Source: Pseudomonas sp. GD03919
GTDB lineage: Bacteria > Pseudomonadota > Gammaproteobacteria > Pseudomonadales > Pseudomonadaceae
DNA: 64,000 nt
Reading direction: 5' to 3'
NCBI RefSeq assembly: GCF_029814935.1
Contig: NZ_CP104582.1
Coordinates: 930,001 to 994,000, forward strand
Numbering within the stretch: the first letter of the stretch is position 1; every line of letters begins with the position of its first letter. The translations under genes were made by a program, and so were the position numbers. The notes under the pieces were generated by a model. That model did no database searches. It worked only from the letters and a program-made list of their open reading frames with translations, and was not told the DNA's origin. Shown here piece after piece: positions 17,232 to 27,260 of the stretch.

Positions 17232-18326
17232 TCACACCGGCTCGCCACGCTGTTTGCGCCAGGCGCGTGCGGCAATGACCACCAGGGTGACGGCGGTCAA
17301 TGGCAGCACGTAACCCAGCATGGCCTCGCCCATCACGTCAGCGAAGGGGCGCCCCGTGGAAGACAGAATCAGGTAGAGGGTGTAGGCCACGTAATACGCC
17401 AGAAACAGCAGACCTTCCCAACGGTTGATGCGGTAACCGGCGAAGAAGATCGGCAGGCATGCAACGGCGACGGCAATCATGACCGGGAAATCGAACGCCA
17501 GGGCATTGGGCGATACCGAAATGGCGGCCGGCGAGACCAGCGAGGCCAGACCCAGCACACAGAGCAGGTTGAAGATGTTGCTGCCGACGATATTGCCCAC
17601 GGCGATGTCGCGCTCACCCTTGATGGCGGCAAGAATCGAGGTGGCCAACTCCGGCAACGAGGTGCCGATCGCAACGACGGTCAGGCCGATGACCAGCTCG
17701 GAAATGCCCAGTGCCCGTGCCAGTGTCACGGCGCCTTCGACCAGGAAGTTGGAGCCAGCAACCAGCAGCACCAGGCCAGCGATGATCAGGCCCAGGTTGA
17801 TCACCCAGGCATAGGGCTTGGGCGCTTCGTCGAGGCCGAATTCCTTGGCAAATTCATCATCGTCGTTGCCCTTGTCCTTGCGCGCGCTGTAGATCAGGAA
17901 ACCGGTGTAAGTCAGTACGCCGGCAAACAGCAGGGCACCATCGAGGCGGCTCAGCGAGCCATCCCAGGCCAGGCCGAAGGTGAGCAGGCTGGCGCCGATC
18001 ATGATCGGTACGTCGAGGCGAATCAGCTGGCGTGAGACGATCAGCGGGGCGATCAGGGCGGTCATGCCGAGAATCAGCAATACGTTGGCGATGTTGCTGC
18101 CGATCACGTTACCGATGGCCAGATCGCCACTGCCATTCAGGGCCGCCTGCACGCTCACGGCGGTTTCCGGGGCACTGGTGCCGAATGCCACTACCGTCAG
18201 GCCAATGATCAGTGGCGGGATGCCGAATTGCGCGGCCAGTTTGGCTGCACCGCGTACCAGCACTTCGGCGCCAGCGACCAGCAGCACAAGGCCTGCGATC
18301 AGGTAAACGAAGGTCATCAGAGTCAT
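17232..18326 (-). CDS. CaCA-family calcium/sodium exchanger (YrbG-like)
   Basis: This 364-residue inner-membrane cation antiporter has two homologous halves of about five helices each. Each half carries the alpha-repeat signature of the family: GLTVVAFGTSAPETAVS with NVIGSNIANVLLILG in the first, and GLTVVAIGTSLPELATS with NIVGSNIFNLLCVLG in the second. The acidic cytoplasmic loop NDDDEFAKEFG lies between the halves. It probably exchanges calcium for sodium or protons. It lies 91 bases downstream of the RlpA-like gene and directly upstream of the CMD gene. Confidence 0.9.
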   Translation of the reverse strand: MTLMTFVYLIAGLVLLVAGAEVLVRGAAKLAAQFGIPPLIIGLTVVAFGTSAPETAVSVQAALNGSGDLAIGNVIGSNIANVLLILGMTALIAPLIVSRQLIRLDVPIMIGASLLTFGLAWDGSLSRLDGALLFAGVLTYTGFLIYSARKDKGNDDDEFAKEFGLDEAPKPYAWVINLGLIIAGLVLLVAGSNFLVEGAVTLARALGISELVIGLTVVAIGTSLPELATSILAAIKGERDIAVGNIVGSNIFNLLCVLGLASLVSPAAISVSPNALAFDFPVMIAVAVACLPIFFAGYRINRWEGLLFLAYYVAYTLYLILSSTGRPFADVMGEAMLGYVLPLTAVTLVVIAARAWRKQRGEPV

Positions 18327-18417
18327 TGCAGGGTAGCTCCAGAAAAAGTGCGGCTAGTGTAGCGATGGCATTGTTGGCCGCTAGAGGCTGCAGAAAGATT
18401 TTGTTGCCAATTGTTGG

Positions 18418-18840
18418 TCAGTCCAGTGTATCGACCCGTACCGGCACCACGCCAGCGCGCAGCATGTCCAGACGTACCGCTGCAGCACGGGAAACGTCGA
18501 TGATGCGTCCGCGCACGAAGGGTCCACGGTCGTTGATGCGCAGCACCACGCTGCGCTCGTTGTTCAGGTTGGTGACCCGCACGCGGGTGCCGAAGGGCAG
18601 GCTGCGATGCGCGGCGGTCAGCGCGTGCTGATCGAAACGCTCGCCGCTGGCAGTGCGCTGGCCGTGGTGGCGATCACCGTAGTAGGAGGCCTTGCCGGTT
18701 TCGCTGCTGCCCGAGCCGCCGCCGAAGGTGGAGCAGCCGCCGAGCAGGGCGAGTGCACCTAGCAGTGCCCATGTCTGTAGCCCGGATGCAATCCGGGGCA
18801 GTGAAGGTTCCCGGATTGCATTCGGGCTACGCATCGTCAT
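18418..18840 (-). CDS. RlpA-like double-psi beta-barrel lipoprotein carrying a REP element
   Basis: This short RlpA-family protein (140 residues from this start) has a lipobox, ALLGGC, at about 29-34 and a double-psi beta-barrel domain ([19 protein letters not shown] to [16 protein letters not shown]). It has no SPOR domain, unlike full-length RlpA. The segment of 18 codons just after the start is the REP element at 18777-18830; without it the signal peptide would read [22 protein letters not shown] lies 8 bases before ATG 18840, which favours this start; ATG 18834 and ATG 18855 are alternatives. Being a lipoprotein it probably sits at the outer membrane; glycan cleavage is possible but unproven for short forms. 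Confidence 0.78.
   Translation of the reverse strand: MTMRSPNAIREPSLPRIASGLQTWALLGALALLGGCSTFGGGSGSSETGKASYYGDRHHGQRTASGERFDQHALTAAHRSLPFGTRVRVTNLNNERSVVLRINDRGPFVRGRIIDVSRAAAVRLDMLRAGVVPVRVDTLD
18777..18830. repeat. REP palindrome inserted in frame in the RlpA-like gene
   Basis: This 54-base copy of the GTAGCCCGGATGCAATCCGG family has intact GTAGCCC and GGGCTAC ends. Its length is a multiple of three and it is read through as 18 codons in the n-region of a lipoprotein signal peptide. Sister copies are at 2134-2194 and 58566-58626. Confidence 0.9.
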
Positions 18841-18855
18841 ATTCGCGGTCTCCAT

Positions 18856-18880
18856 GAAAAACGCCGGGCGGGCCCGGCGT
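18856..18880 (-). terminator. Rho-independent terminator after gatB
   Basis: On the minus strand ACGCCGGGC and GCCCGGCGT pair tightly and are followed by TTTTT. It lies 33 bases past gatB and immediately before the RlpA-like gene. Confidence 0.7.
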
Positions 18881-18912
18881 CATTGCAGCTAGCGTAAGCG
18901 AGCCGGTCCGGC

Positions 18913-20361
18913 TCAGCCTTCGAGCTTCTTCTTCAGCAGTTCGTTCACTTGCCCCGGGTTGGCCTTGCCCTTGGAGGCTTTCATGGCCTGGCCGACGAAG
19001 AAGCCGAACATCTTGCCGCGCTTGGCTTCATCGCTGGCGCGGTACTGTTCGACCTGCTCTGCGTTGGCGGCCAGCACTTCGTCGAGCATCGCCTCGATGG
19101 CGCCGGAATCGGTGACCTGCTTGAGGCCCTTTTTCTCGATGATCTCGTCGGCGCTGGCGCCTTCACCGGCGGCCAGGGCTTCGAAAACCATCTTGGCGAT
19201 CTTGCCGCTGATGGTGTTGTCCTTGATGCGCAGGATCATGCCGCCCAGTTGCTCGGCGGACACCGGCGACTGCTCGATCTCCAGGCCTTCCTTGTTGAGC
19301 AGGCTGGACAGCTCGCCCATCACCCAGTTGGCCGACAGCTTGGCATCGCCGCAGGTCTTTTCCACCGCCTCGAAGTAATCGGCCAGCTCGCGGCTGGCGG
19401 ACAGTACGCTGGCGTCGTAGCTGGACAGGCCGAACTGGCTCTCGAAACGCTCGCGCTTCTGCGGCGGCAGCTCGGGCAGGCCGGCGCGCAGTTCGTCGAG
19501 GAAGCTGCGCTCGATCACCACCGGCAGCAGGTCCGGGCAGGGGAAGTAACGGTAGTCGTTGGCTTCTTCCTTGCTGCGCATGGAGCGGGTCTGATCCTTG
19601 TTCGGATCGTACAGGCGGGTTTCCTGCACCACCTTGCCGCCGTCCTCGATCAGCTCGATCTGGCGCTGTACTTCATGGTTGATGGCCTTCTCGATGAAGC
19701 GGAACGAGTTGACGTTCTTGATCTCGGCGCGGGTGCCGAACTCGGCCTGGCCTTTTGGGCGTACCGAGACGTTGCAGTCGCAGCGCAGCGAGCCTTCGGC
19801 CATGTTGCCGTCGCAGATGCCCAGGTAACGGACGAGTGCGTGAATGGCCTTCACATAGGCCACGGCTTCCTTGGCCGAACGGATGTCCGGCTCGGAAACG
19901 ATCTCCAGCAGCGGCGTGCCGGCGCGGTTCAAGTCGATGCCACTCATGCCGTGGAAGTCTTCGTGCAGGCTCTTGCCAGCGTCCTCTTCCAGGTGCGCAC
20001 GGGTGATGCCGATGCGCTTGACGGTGCCGTCTTCGAGGGTGATGTCGAGGAAGCCCTTGCCGACGATGGGGTGATCCATCTGGCTGGTCTGGTAGCCCTT
20101 GGGCAGGTCCGGGTAGAAGTAGTTCTTGCGCGCGAAGACGTTGCGTTCGGCAATCTCGGCGTTGATCGCCAGGCCGAACTGGCAGGCCATGCGCACGGCT
20201 TCGGCATTCAGCACCGGCAGGGTGCCGGGCATGCCGAGGTCGACCAGGCTGGCCTGGGTGTTGGGCTCGGCGCCAAAGGTGGTGGCGCTGGCCGAGAAAA
20301 TCTTCGACTGGGTGCTGAGCTGAGCGTGAATCTCGAGCCCGATCACGGTTTCCCATTGCAT
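18913..20361 (-). CDS. gatB: Asp/Glu-tRNA amidotransferase subunit B
   Basis: GatB binds the misacylated tRNA and phosphorylates its side chain so that the GatCAB complex can make Asn-tRNA or Gln-tRNA. The length of 482 residues is normal. The N-terminus [20 protein letters not shown], the motif [17 protein letters not shown] and the segment [13 protein letters not shown] are family signatures. The C-terminal YqeY-like tail ends [11 protein letters not shown]. It is the last gene of gatC-gatA-gatB. A 118-base gap with a repeat separates it from gatA, and a strong terminator follows. Confidence 0.96.
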   Translation of the reverse strand: MQWETVIGLEIHAQLSTQSKIFSASATTFGAEPNTQASLVDLGMPGTLPVLNAEAVRMACQFGLAINAEIAERNVFARKNYFYPDLPKGYQTSQMDHPIVGKGFLDITLEDGTVKRIGITRAHLEEDAGKSLHEDFHGMSGIDLNRAGTPLLEIVSEPDIRSAKEAVAYVKAIHALVRYLGICDGNMAEGSLRCDCNVSVRPKGQAEFGTRAEIKNVNSFRFIEKAINHEVQRQIELIEDGGKVVQETRLYDPNKDQTRSMRSKEEANDYRYFPCPDLLPVVIERSFLDELRAGLPELPPQKRERFESQFGLSSYDASVLSASRELADYFEAVEKTCGDAKLSANWVMGELSSLLNKEGLEIEQSPVSAEQLGGMILRIKDNTISGKIAKMVFEALAAGEGASADEIIEKKGLKQVTDSGAIEAMLDEVLAANAEQVEQYRASDEAKRGKMFGFFVGQAMKASKGKANPGQVNELLKKKLEG

Positions 20362-20407
20362 CTTTACTGTTCCTCAATCCTGTATGGCGTGCGGTCTGTG
20401 CGGTGCG

Positions 20408-20453
20408 GCCCTCACCCGGCGCTTCGCGCCACCCTCACCCGGCGGGAGAGGGG
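20408..20453. repeat. CCCTCACCCGGCG repeat between gatA and gatB
   Basis: CCCTCACCCGGCG occurs with GCGCTTCGCGCC and CGGCGGGAGAGGG. It resembles parts of the palindromic region at 13470-13587 and common Pseudomonas intergenic repeats. Confidence 0.5.
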
Positions 20454-20479
20454 AATGGGGCGCATGGCTACGCCATGGC

Positions 20480-21931
20480 TCAGAAGTCTTTGGGTGCGTG
20501 TTTATGCCAGTCGCTGACCTGCTGGTACTGGTGCGCGACGTTGAGCAGACGACCTTCCTGGAAGTAGTTGCCGAGCAACTGCACACCCACCGGCAGGCCG
20601 TCGACGAAGCCGGCCGGCATCGACAGGCCGGGGATGCCGGCCAGGTTGGCGGTGATGGTGTAGATGTCTTCCAGGTAGGCGGACACCGGGTCGGCGTTCT
20701 TCTCGCCGAGTTTCCAGGCCAGGTTCGGCGTGGTCGGGCCGAGGATCACGTCGACCTCCTTGAAGGCGGCGACGAAGTCGTTCTTGATCAGCCGGCGAAT
20801 CTGCTGGGCCTTGATGTAGTAGGCATCGTAGTAGCCGGCGGAGAGCGCATAGGTGCCGACCATGATCCGGCGTTTGACCTCGGCGCCGAAGCCCTCGCCG
20901 CGCGTGCGCTTGTACAGATCCTGCAGGTCTTTCGGGTTCTCGCAGCGGTAGCCGAAGCGCACGCCGTCGAAACGCGACAGGTTGGAGCTGGCTTCTGCAG
21001 GCGCGATCACGTAGTAGGCGGGAATGGCGTGCTGCATGTTCGGCAGCGAGATGTCCCTGACGGTGGCGCCGAGCTTTTTCAGCTCCTCGACCACGGCCAT
21101 GACCTTCTCACCGATGCGTGCATCCAGGCCGGTGCCGAAGTATTCCTTGGGCAGGCCGATGCGCAGACCAGCCAACGGCTGGGCCAGCGCCGCCAGGTAG
21201 TCATCCACCGGCTGGTCGACGCTGGTCGAATCCTTGGCGTCGAAGCCGGCCATGGCGCCGAGCAGCAGGGCGCAATCCTCGGCGGTGCGGGCCAGCGGGC
21301 CGCCCTGGTCGAGGCTGGAGGCGTAGGCGATCATGCCCCAGCGCGAGACGCGACCGTAGGTGGGCTTGATGCCGGTGAGGTTGGTCAGTGCCGCCGGCTG
21401 GCGGATCGAGCCGCCGGTGTCGGTGCCGGTGGCGGCCGGCAGCAGGCGTGCGGCGACGGCGGCTGCCGAGCCACCCGACGAGCCGCCCGGTACGCGGGTC
21501 AGATCCCAGGGGTTTTTCACCGGGCCGTAGTGGCTGGATTCGTTGGCCGAGCCCATGGCGAATTCATCCATGTTCAGCTTGCCGAGGGTGATGGTGCCCG
21601 CGGCGGCCAGCTTCTCGACCACGGTGGCGTTGTACGGCGCCTTGAAGCCGGTGAGGATTTTCGAGGCGCAACTGGTCAGCACGCCTTCGGTGCAGAACAG
21701 GTCCTTGTGGGCGATCGGGGCGCCGAGCAGCGGGCTGTTTTCGCCGGCAGCGCGACGGGCGTCTGCTGCCTTGGCCTGTTCCAGCGCGAGCTCTTCGGTG
21801 ACGGTGATGAAACTGTTGAGCTGCGGGTCGAGCTGATTGATGCGCGCCAACAGGCTCTGGGTCAGTTCGGCAGAGGAGAATTGCTTGTCGGCGAGTGCGC
21901 GGGCGATCTCGGCCAGGGTCAATTGATGCAT
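20480..21931 (-). CDS. gatA: Asp/Glu-tRNA amidotransferase subunit A
   Basis: GatA is the amidase subunit that frees ammonia from glutamine for GatB. The 483-residue protein shows the full amidase Ser-cisSer-Lys triad: Lys76 in APIAHKDLF, Ser151 in [11 protein letters not shown] and Ser175 in [10 protein letters not shown], matching known GatA positions within three residues. It lies 15 bases downstream of gatC. Confidence 0.97.
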   Translation of the reverse strand: MHQLTLAEIARALADKQFSSAELTQSLLARINQLDPQLNSFITVTEELALEQAKAADARRAAGENSPLLGAPIAHKDLFCTEGVLTSCASKILTGFKAPYNATVVEKLAAAGTITLGKLNMDEFAMGSANESSHYGPVKNPWDLTRVPGGSSGGSAAAVAARLLPAATGTDTGGSIRQPAALTNLTGIKPTYGRVSRWGMIAYASSLDQGGPLARTAEDCALLLGAMAGFDAKDSTSVDQPVDDYLAALAQPLAGLRIGLPKEYFGTGLDARIGEKVMAVVEELKKLGATVRDISLPNMQHAIPAYYVIAPAEASSNLSRFDGVRFGYRCENPKDLQDLYKRTRGEGFGAEVKRRIMVGTYALSAGYYDAYYIKAQQIRRLIKNDFVAAFKEVDVILGPTTPNLAWKLGEKNADPVSAYLEDIYTITANLAGIPGLSMPAGFVDGLPVGVQLLGNYFQEGRLLNVAHQYQQVSDWHKHAPKDF

Positions 21932-21946
21932 GGCGGAAGGCTTTCC

Positions 21947-22234
21947 TTACTCGATGACTTTGGGAACCAGATACAGGCCGCTTTCCACGGCCGGGGCGAT
22001 GGCCTGGTAGGCGTCGCGCTGGTTGCGCTCGGTGACCACGTCGGCACGCAGGCGCTGGGTCGCTTCCAGCGGGTGGGCCAGGGGTTCGATGCCCTGGGTA
22101 TCAACCGCCTGCATCTGATCGATCAGGCCGAGGATGTTGTTCAGGGTCTCGGTGGTTTGCGGAATATCGCCGTCATTCAGACCCAGGCGGGCCAGGTGGG
22201 CGATTTTTTCCACCTCGGAGCGTTCAAGCGCCAT
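21947..22234 (-). CDS. gatC: Asp/Glu-tRNA amidotransferase subunit C
   Basis: GatC is the small subunit that holds GatA and GatB together. The 95-residue protein begins [19 protein letters not shown] and ends with YLVPKVIE, both typical. I placed the start at ATG 22234 with GGAGAA upstream; the frame extends 23 codons further without family similarity. It is the first gene of gatCAB, divergent from mreB. Confidence 0.93.
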   Translation of the reverse strand: MALERSEVEKIAHLARLGLNDGDIPQTTETLNNILGLIDQMQAVDTQGIEPLAHPLEATQRLRADVVTERNQRDAYQAIAPAVESGLYLVPKVIE

Positions 22235-22361
22235 CGGGGGTTCTCCAGTGGAAGTGTGACTGAGAGGGCATGCAGGGAACGGATGTCGCGAGCCAGCGGT
22301 CAAAGGCCGCGATGTGCAGCTACAAGGCCCGGAAAAACAGGCAATCTACCATATTGCCGCC

Positions 22362-22390
22362 TTGCTCAAAATCCCTGCCGTTGTTAGAGT
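22362..22390 (+). promoter_or_regulatory. Sigma-70 promoter for mreB
   Basis: TTGCTC and TAGAGT are separated by exactly 17 bases, with a predicted start about 65 bases upstream of mreB. Confidence 0.6.
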
Positions 22391-22449
22391 CTGCCGCACT
22401 TTTTACCTGCGCGTTTTGCGCGCCTGGCCTTCACCCACGCGTTGCCTAG

Positions 22450-23499
<1,050 letters not shown>

Positions 23500-23520
23500 G
23501 GTTCACCCCGCGTGTCCGCC

Positions 23521-23540
23521 GTGCCGCCTCCGGGCGGCAC
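23521..23540 (+). promoter_or_regulatory. Stem-loop between mreB and mreC
   Basis: GTGCCGCC-TCCG-GGCGGCAC forms an 8-bp stem 21 bases past the mreB stop. No T-run follows, so partial termination or mRNA protection is likely. Confidence 0.5.
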
Positions 23541-23612
23541 GCGCATATTCGAGCATTGCAGTACACTCGGCCCACTCTTCGTTTGACCGGTTCGCCCTTC
23601 GCATGAATCCGC

Positions 23613-24605
23613 GTGCTTTTCGCCCCTGTGGCGCACAAGGAGCAGGTCATTAAGCCGCTCTTCGCCAAAGGCCCCTCGCTGGGCATTCGTCTGTTGGTAT
23701 TCGCCGTGTTGTCGGCGGTGCTGATGGTGGTCGATGCCCGTTTCGAGACGCTCAAGCCGCTGCGCAGCCAGATGGGCCTGGTGCTCACGCCTTTCTACTG
23801 GTTGGCCGATGCGCCTGTGCGCGTCTGGGACGGTGCGACCCAGCAGATCTCCTCGCGCAGCGAGTTGATGGCCGAAAACGAGAAGCTCAAGGCCGAGGCG
23901 CTGCTGCTGCAACGGCGTCTGCAGAAACTGGCCGCGCTCACCGAGCAGAACGTTCGCCTGCGCGAGCTGCTCAACTCGGCTGCGCTCGTGGACGAAGAGG
24001 TGCTGGTCGGTGAGCTGATCGGCGTCGACCCCAACCCCTATACCCACCGCATCCTGATCGACAAGGGCGAGAAGGATGGCGTGTTTCTCGGTCAGCCGGT
24101 GCTCGATGCGCGCGGTCTGATGGGTCAGGTGGTCGAGATCATGCCCTACACCTCGCGCGTGCTGTTGCTGACCGACAACACCCACAGCATTCCGGTGCAG
24201 GTCAACCGCAACGGTCTGCGCGCCATCGCCGTCGGCACCGGCAACCCCGAGCGCCTGGAGTTGCGTCATGTTGCCGACACCGCTGATATCAAGGAAGGCG
24301 ATCTGCTGGTCAGCTCCGGCATGGGCCAGCGCTTCCCGGCCGGCTACCCGGTGGCGACGGTCAAGGAAGTGATTCACGACTCCGGCCAGCCTTTTGCCAT
24401 CGTTCGCGCCGTCCCCACGGCCGCGCTCAATCGCAGCCGTTACCTGCTGCTGGTGTTCTCCGACCGGCGCACGCCCGAGCAGCGTGCCAACGATTCGGCC
24501 GAGGCTCAGGAGGCCGCTGACCGCGAAGCTGAGCAGGCGCTTGGCAATGCTCAGCCGGCCACTGATGCACCGGCCGCAGACGCCGCCGCAGAGGAGAGCA
24601 ACTGA
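23613..24605 (+). CDS. mreC: Rod-shape-determining protein MreC
   Basis: MreC is the bitopic inner-membrane scaffold of the elongation machinery. It has an N-terminal membrane helix (IRLLVFAVLSAVLMVVDARF), a coiled coil (about SELMAENEKLKAEALLLQRR onward) and the beta-domain with GLMGQVVEIMPYTSRVLLLT and SGMGQRFPAGYPVATV. The Ala/Glu-rich C-tail is low complexity. The coordinates use GTG 23613 (330 residues), but AAGGAG at 23637-23642 points to ATT at 23649, giving IKPLFAKGPS as the true N-terminus (318 residues). Its stop overlaps the mreD start as TGATG. Confidence 0.92.
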   Translation: MLFAPVAHKEQVIKPLFAKGPSLGIRLLVFAVLSAVLMVVDARFETLKPLRSQMGLVLTPFYWLADAPVRVWDGATQQISSRSELMAENEKLKAEALLLQRRLQKLAALTEQNVRLRELLNSAALVDEEVLVGELIGVDPNPYTHRILIDKGEKDGVFLGQPVLDARGLMGQVVEIMPYTSRVLLLTDNTHSIPVQVNRNGLRAIAVGTGNPERLELRHVADTADIKEGDLLVSSGMGQRFPAGYPVATVKEVIHDSGQPFAIVRAVPTAALNRSRYLLLVFSDRRTPEQRANDSAEAQEAADREAEQALGNAQPATDAPAADAAAEESN

Positions 24606-25093
24606 TGGCTGGTATACAGCCCCGTAACGGCTGGGTGATCTGGCTGAGCCTGGCGCTCGGTTTGTTGCTCAGTGTTTCGCCGTTGCCCGAGTTCATGCAG
24701 ATCGGTCGCCCGCTGTGGGTCGCCTCGATTCTGACCTACTGGGTGCTGGCCCTGCCGCATCGCGTCGGTATGACCACGGCTTGGGTGCTGGGCCTTGCCC
24801 AGGATGTACTGTTCGGCACCTTGCTGGGGCAGAATGCGCTGATTCTGACCCTGATCACCTTTCTGGTGCTGAGCCTGCATCAGCGTTTGCGCATGTTTCC
24901 CATGTGGCAGCAGAGCATGGTGCTGATGGTGGTCTTCGGCCTGGCGCAGCTGGTGCAACTGTGGCTCAACGCCCTGACCGGCAGCCGTCCGCCGACGTTG
25001 GCCTTCGTCTTGCCGGCACTGGTCAGTGCCCTGCTATGGCCCTGGATCTGCGCCATTCTGCGCAGCCTGCACCTGCGCCTCAACGTCAACTGA
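24605..25093 (+). CDS. mreD: Rod-shape-determining protein MreD
   Basis: MreD is the small polytopic inner-membrane member of MreBCD. Its 162 residues are mostly hydrophobic with about five helices. Typical features are [20 protein letters not shown] and the acidic-loop region [21 protein letters not shown]. The start codon overlaps the mreC stop (TGATG), showing tight coupling. It is followed after 49 bases by maf. Confidence 0.93.
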   Translation: MAGIQPRNGWVIWLSLALGLLLSVSPLPEFMQIGRPLWVASILTYWVLALPHRVGMTTAWVLGLAQDVLFGTLLGQNALILTLITFLVLSLHQRLRMFPMWQQSMVLMVVFGLAQLVQLWLNALTGSRPPTLAFVLPALVSALLWPWICAILRSLHLRLNVN

Positions 25094-25142
25094 GCGCAGC
25101 CAGGCGCATGGCTGGCTGCGGTCGCTCATAGGAGATACCCGC

Positions 25143-25739
25143 ATGGCCACGCTGTTTCTGGCTTCCGCCTCGCCCCGTCGCCGTGAATTGCTGGCTCAGA
25201 TCGCCGTGCCCTGCGTCACGCAAATCGCCTCGATAGATGAAACGCCCTTGCCAGACGAGCCTGCGACAGCCTATGTAGAGCGTCTGGCGCGGGAAAAGGC
25301 GCGTGCTGTGCTGCTCGCGTTGGGCGATTCTGCCGACGCCGTGGTGCTGGGTGCGGATACCGCCGTGGTGCTCGAGGGGCAGATACTCGGTAAACCGCAG
25401 GATTTCGCCGACTGCAGTCGCATGTTGCGCGGGCTCTCGGGGCGCACTCATCAGGTGATGACGGCCGTAGCCCTGGTCAGCGCGCAGCGTGAAGCGGCGC
25501 AGGTGGTGTGCAGCGAAGTAACCTTTCGTCACCTCGGCGATGCCGAAATTGCTGCCTATTGGGCCAGTGGCGAACCCGCCGACAAAGCGGGCGGTTATGG
25601 TATTCAGGGATTGGCGGCAGTATTCGTCAGTCGTCTCGAAGGCAGCTATTCGGCCGTGGTCGGGCTGCCATTGTGTGAGACGGCGCAGTTACTCGGTGAT
25701 TTCGGTATCGCCTGCTGGCAACAACAGGCTGCGAAATAA
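25143..25739 (+). CDS. maf: Maf-family nucleotide pyrophosphatase (YhdE type)
   Basis: Maf proteins hydrolyse nucleoside triphosphates such as dTTP, UTP or modified bases to monophosphates, and are linked to septum formation. The 198-residue protein has the substrate loop [12 protein letters not shown] at 6-17, catalytic Asp72 in [14 protein letters not shown], and the loop [13 protein letters not shown]. The position between mreD and rng is the usual one for the YhdE subgroup. The frame is open upstream of ATG 25143 but that part overlaps mreD. Confidence 0.92.
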   Translation: MATLFLASASPRRRELLAQIAVPCVTQIASIDETPLPDEPATAYVERLAREKARAVLLALGDSADAVVLGADTAVVLEGQILGKPQDFADCSRMLRGLSGRTHQVMTAVALVSAQREAAQVVCSEVTFRHLGDAEIAAYWASGEPADKAGGYGIQGLAAVFVSRLEGSYSAVVGLPLCETAQLLGDFGIACWQQQAAK

Positions 25740-25785
25740 ACTATCTGCCCTGCTGAGCGGGCATTGAATCCAGCGGGATGGATGC

Positions 25786-27243
25786 ATGAGCGAAGAGATT
25801 CTGATCAATATCACGCCGATGGAGTCGCGCGTGGCGGTGGTGGAAAACGGCGTGCTGCAGGAAGTGCACGTCGAGCGCACGCAGAAGCGCGGCATCGTCG
25901 GCAATATCTACAAGGGCAAGGTGGTGCGTGTACTGCCCGGCATGCAGGCGGCCTTCGTCGATATCGGCCTGGAGCGGGCGGCGTTCATCCATGCTTCGGA
26001 AATCTCCACCCGTGAGGGGGCTGCGGTCGAGCCGATCAGCGCCCTGGTGCACGAAGGGCAGAGCCTGGTGGTGCAGGTGACCAAGGATCCCATCGGCAGC
26101 AAGGGCGCGCGCCTGACCACCCAGCTGTCGATTCCCTCGCGTTACCTGGTGTACATGCCGCGTACCAGTCATGTCGGAATTTCGCTGAAGATCGAAGACG
26201 GGACCGAGCGCGACCGCCTCAAGCAGGTGGTTGCCGATTGCGTCGCCGCCGAGGGCATCGAGGAAGCCGGCGGCTTCATCCTGCGCACCGCCGCCGAGGG
26301 TGCGGGCGCTGATGAAATTCTGATCGATATCCGCTATCTGCGCCGCCTTTGGGATCAGATCGGCGCGCAGATTCAGCATGCCAAGGCGCCGGTGGTGATC
26401 TACGAGGATCTGTCCCTGGCACTGCGCACCCTGCGCGACCTGGTCAGCCCGCGTACCGAGAAAATCCGCGTGGACTCGCGGGAAACCTTCCAGAAAATCA
26501 CCCAGTTCGTTGCCGAGCTGATGCCGGAGATTGCCGACAGGCTGGAGCACTATCCAGGCGAACGGCCCATCTTTGACCTGTATGGCGTCGAGGACGAAAT
26601 CCAGCGCGCACTGGAGCGCAAGGTACCGTTGAAATCCGGCGGCTATCTGGTGGTCGACCCCGCCGAGGCGATGAGCACCATCGACGTCAATACGGGCGCC
26701 TTCGTCGGCCATCGCACCCTCGAAGAAACCATCTTCAAGACCAATCTGGAAGCGGCCACGGCCATTGCCCGCCAGCTGCGCCTGCGCAACCTGGGCGGCA
26801 TCATCATCATCGACTTCATCGACATGGAAGACGAGGAGCATCAGCGCCAGGTGCTGCGCACCCTGGAAAAGCAGCTCGAACGCGATCATGCCAAGACCAA
26901 CATCATTGGCATCACCGAGCTTGGTCTGGTGCAGATGACCCGCAAGCGCACACGCGAGAGCCTCGAGCAGATTCTCTGCGAGCCGTGCAGTGCCTGTCAG
27001 GGGCGCGGCAAGTTGAAGACGCCGGAGACCATCTGCTACGAGATCTTCCGCGAGATTCTGCGCGAAGCCCGCGCCTACCAGGCGGAAAGCTATCGCGTGC
27101 TGGCCAACCAGAAGGTGGTCGATCGCCTGCTCGATGAAGAGTCGGGCAACGTCGCCGATCTGGAAGCCTTTATCGGACGTACCATCAAGTTCCAGGTGGA
27201 AACCATGTATTCCCAGGAGCAGTACGACGTGGTGCTGCTCTGA
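25786..27243 (+). CDS. rng: Ribonuclease G
   Basis: RNase G is an endonuclease that trims 16S rRNA 5' ends and some mRNAs. The 485-residue protein has an S1 domain near residues 35-125 (GNIYKGKVVRVLPGMQAAFV), the catalytic metal ligands Asp300 in STIDVNTGAFVG and a later Asp in IIIIDFIDMED, and the zinc-link cysteines CEPCSACQGRGK. It lacks the long C-terminal scaffold of RNase E, which identifies it as RNase G. It is followed after 17 bases by yhdP. Confidence 0.95.
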   Translation: MSEEILINITPMESRVAVVENGVLQEVHVERTQKRGIVGNIYKGKVVRVLPGMQAAFVDIGLERAAFIHASEISTREGAAVEPISALVHEGQSLVVQVTKDPIGSKGARLTTQLSIPSRYLVYMPRTSHVGISLKIEDGTERDRLKQVVADCVAAEGIEEAGGFILRTAAEGAGADEILIDIRYLRRLWDQIGAQIQHAKAPVVIYEDLSLALRTLRDLVSPRTEKIRVDSRETFQKITQFVAELMPEIADRLEHYPGERPIFDLYGVEDEIQRALERKVPLKSGGYLVVDPAEAMSTIDVNTGAFVGHRTLEETIFKTNLEAATAIARQLRLRNLGGIIIIDFIDMEDEEHQRQVLRTLEKQLERDHAKTNIIGITELGLVQMTRKRTRESLEQILCEPCSACQGRGKLKTPETICYEIFREILREARAYQAESYRVLANQKVVDRLLDEESGNVADLEAFIGRTIKFQVETMYSQEQYDVVLL

Positions 27244-27260
27244 GCACCGCCAGCACCCGG

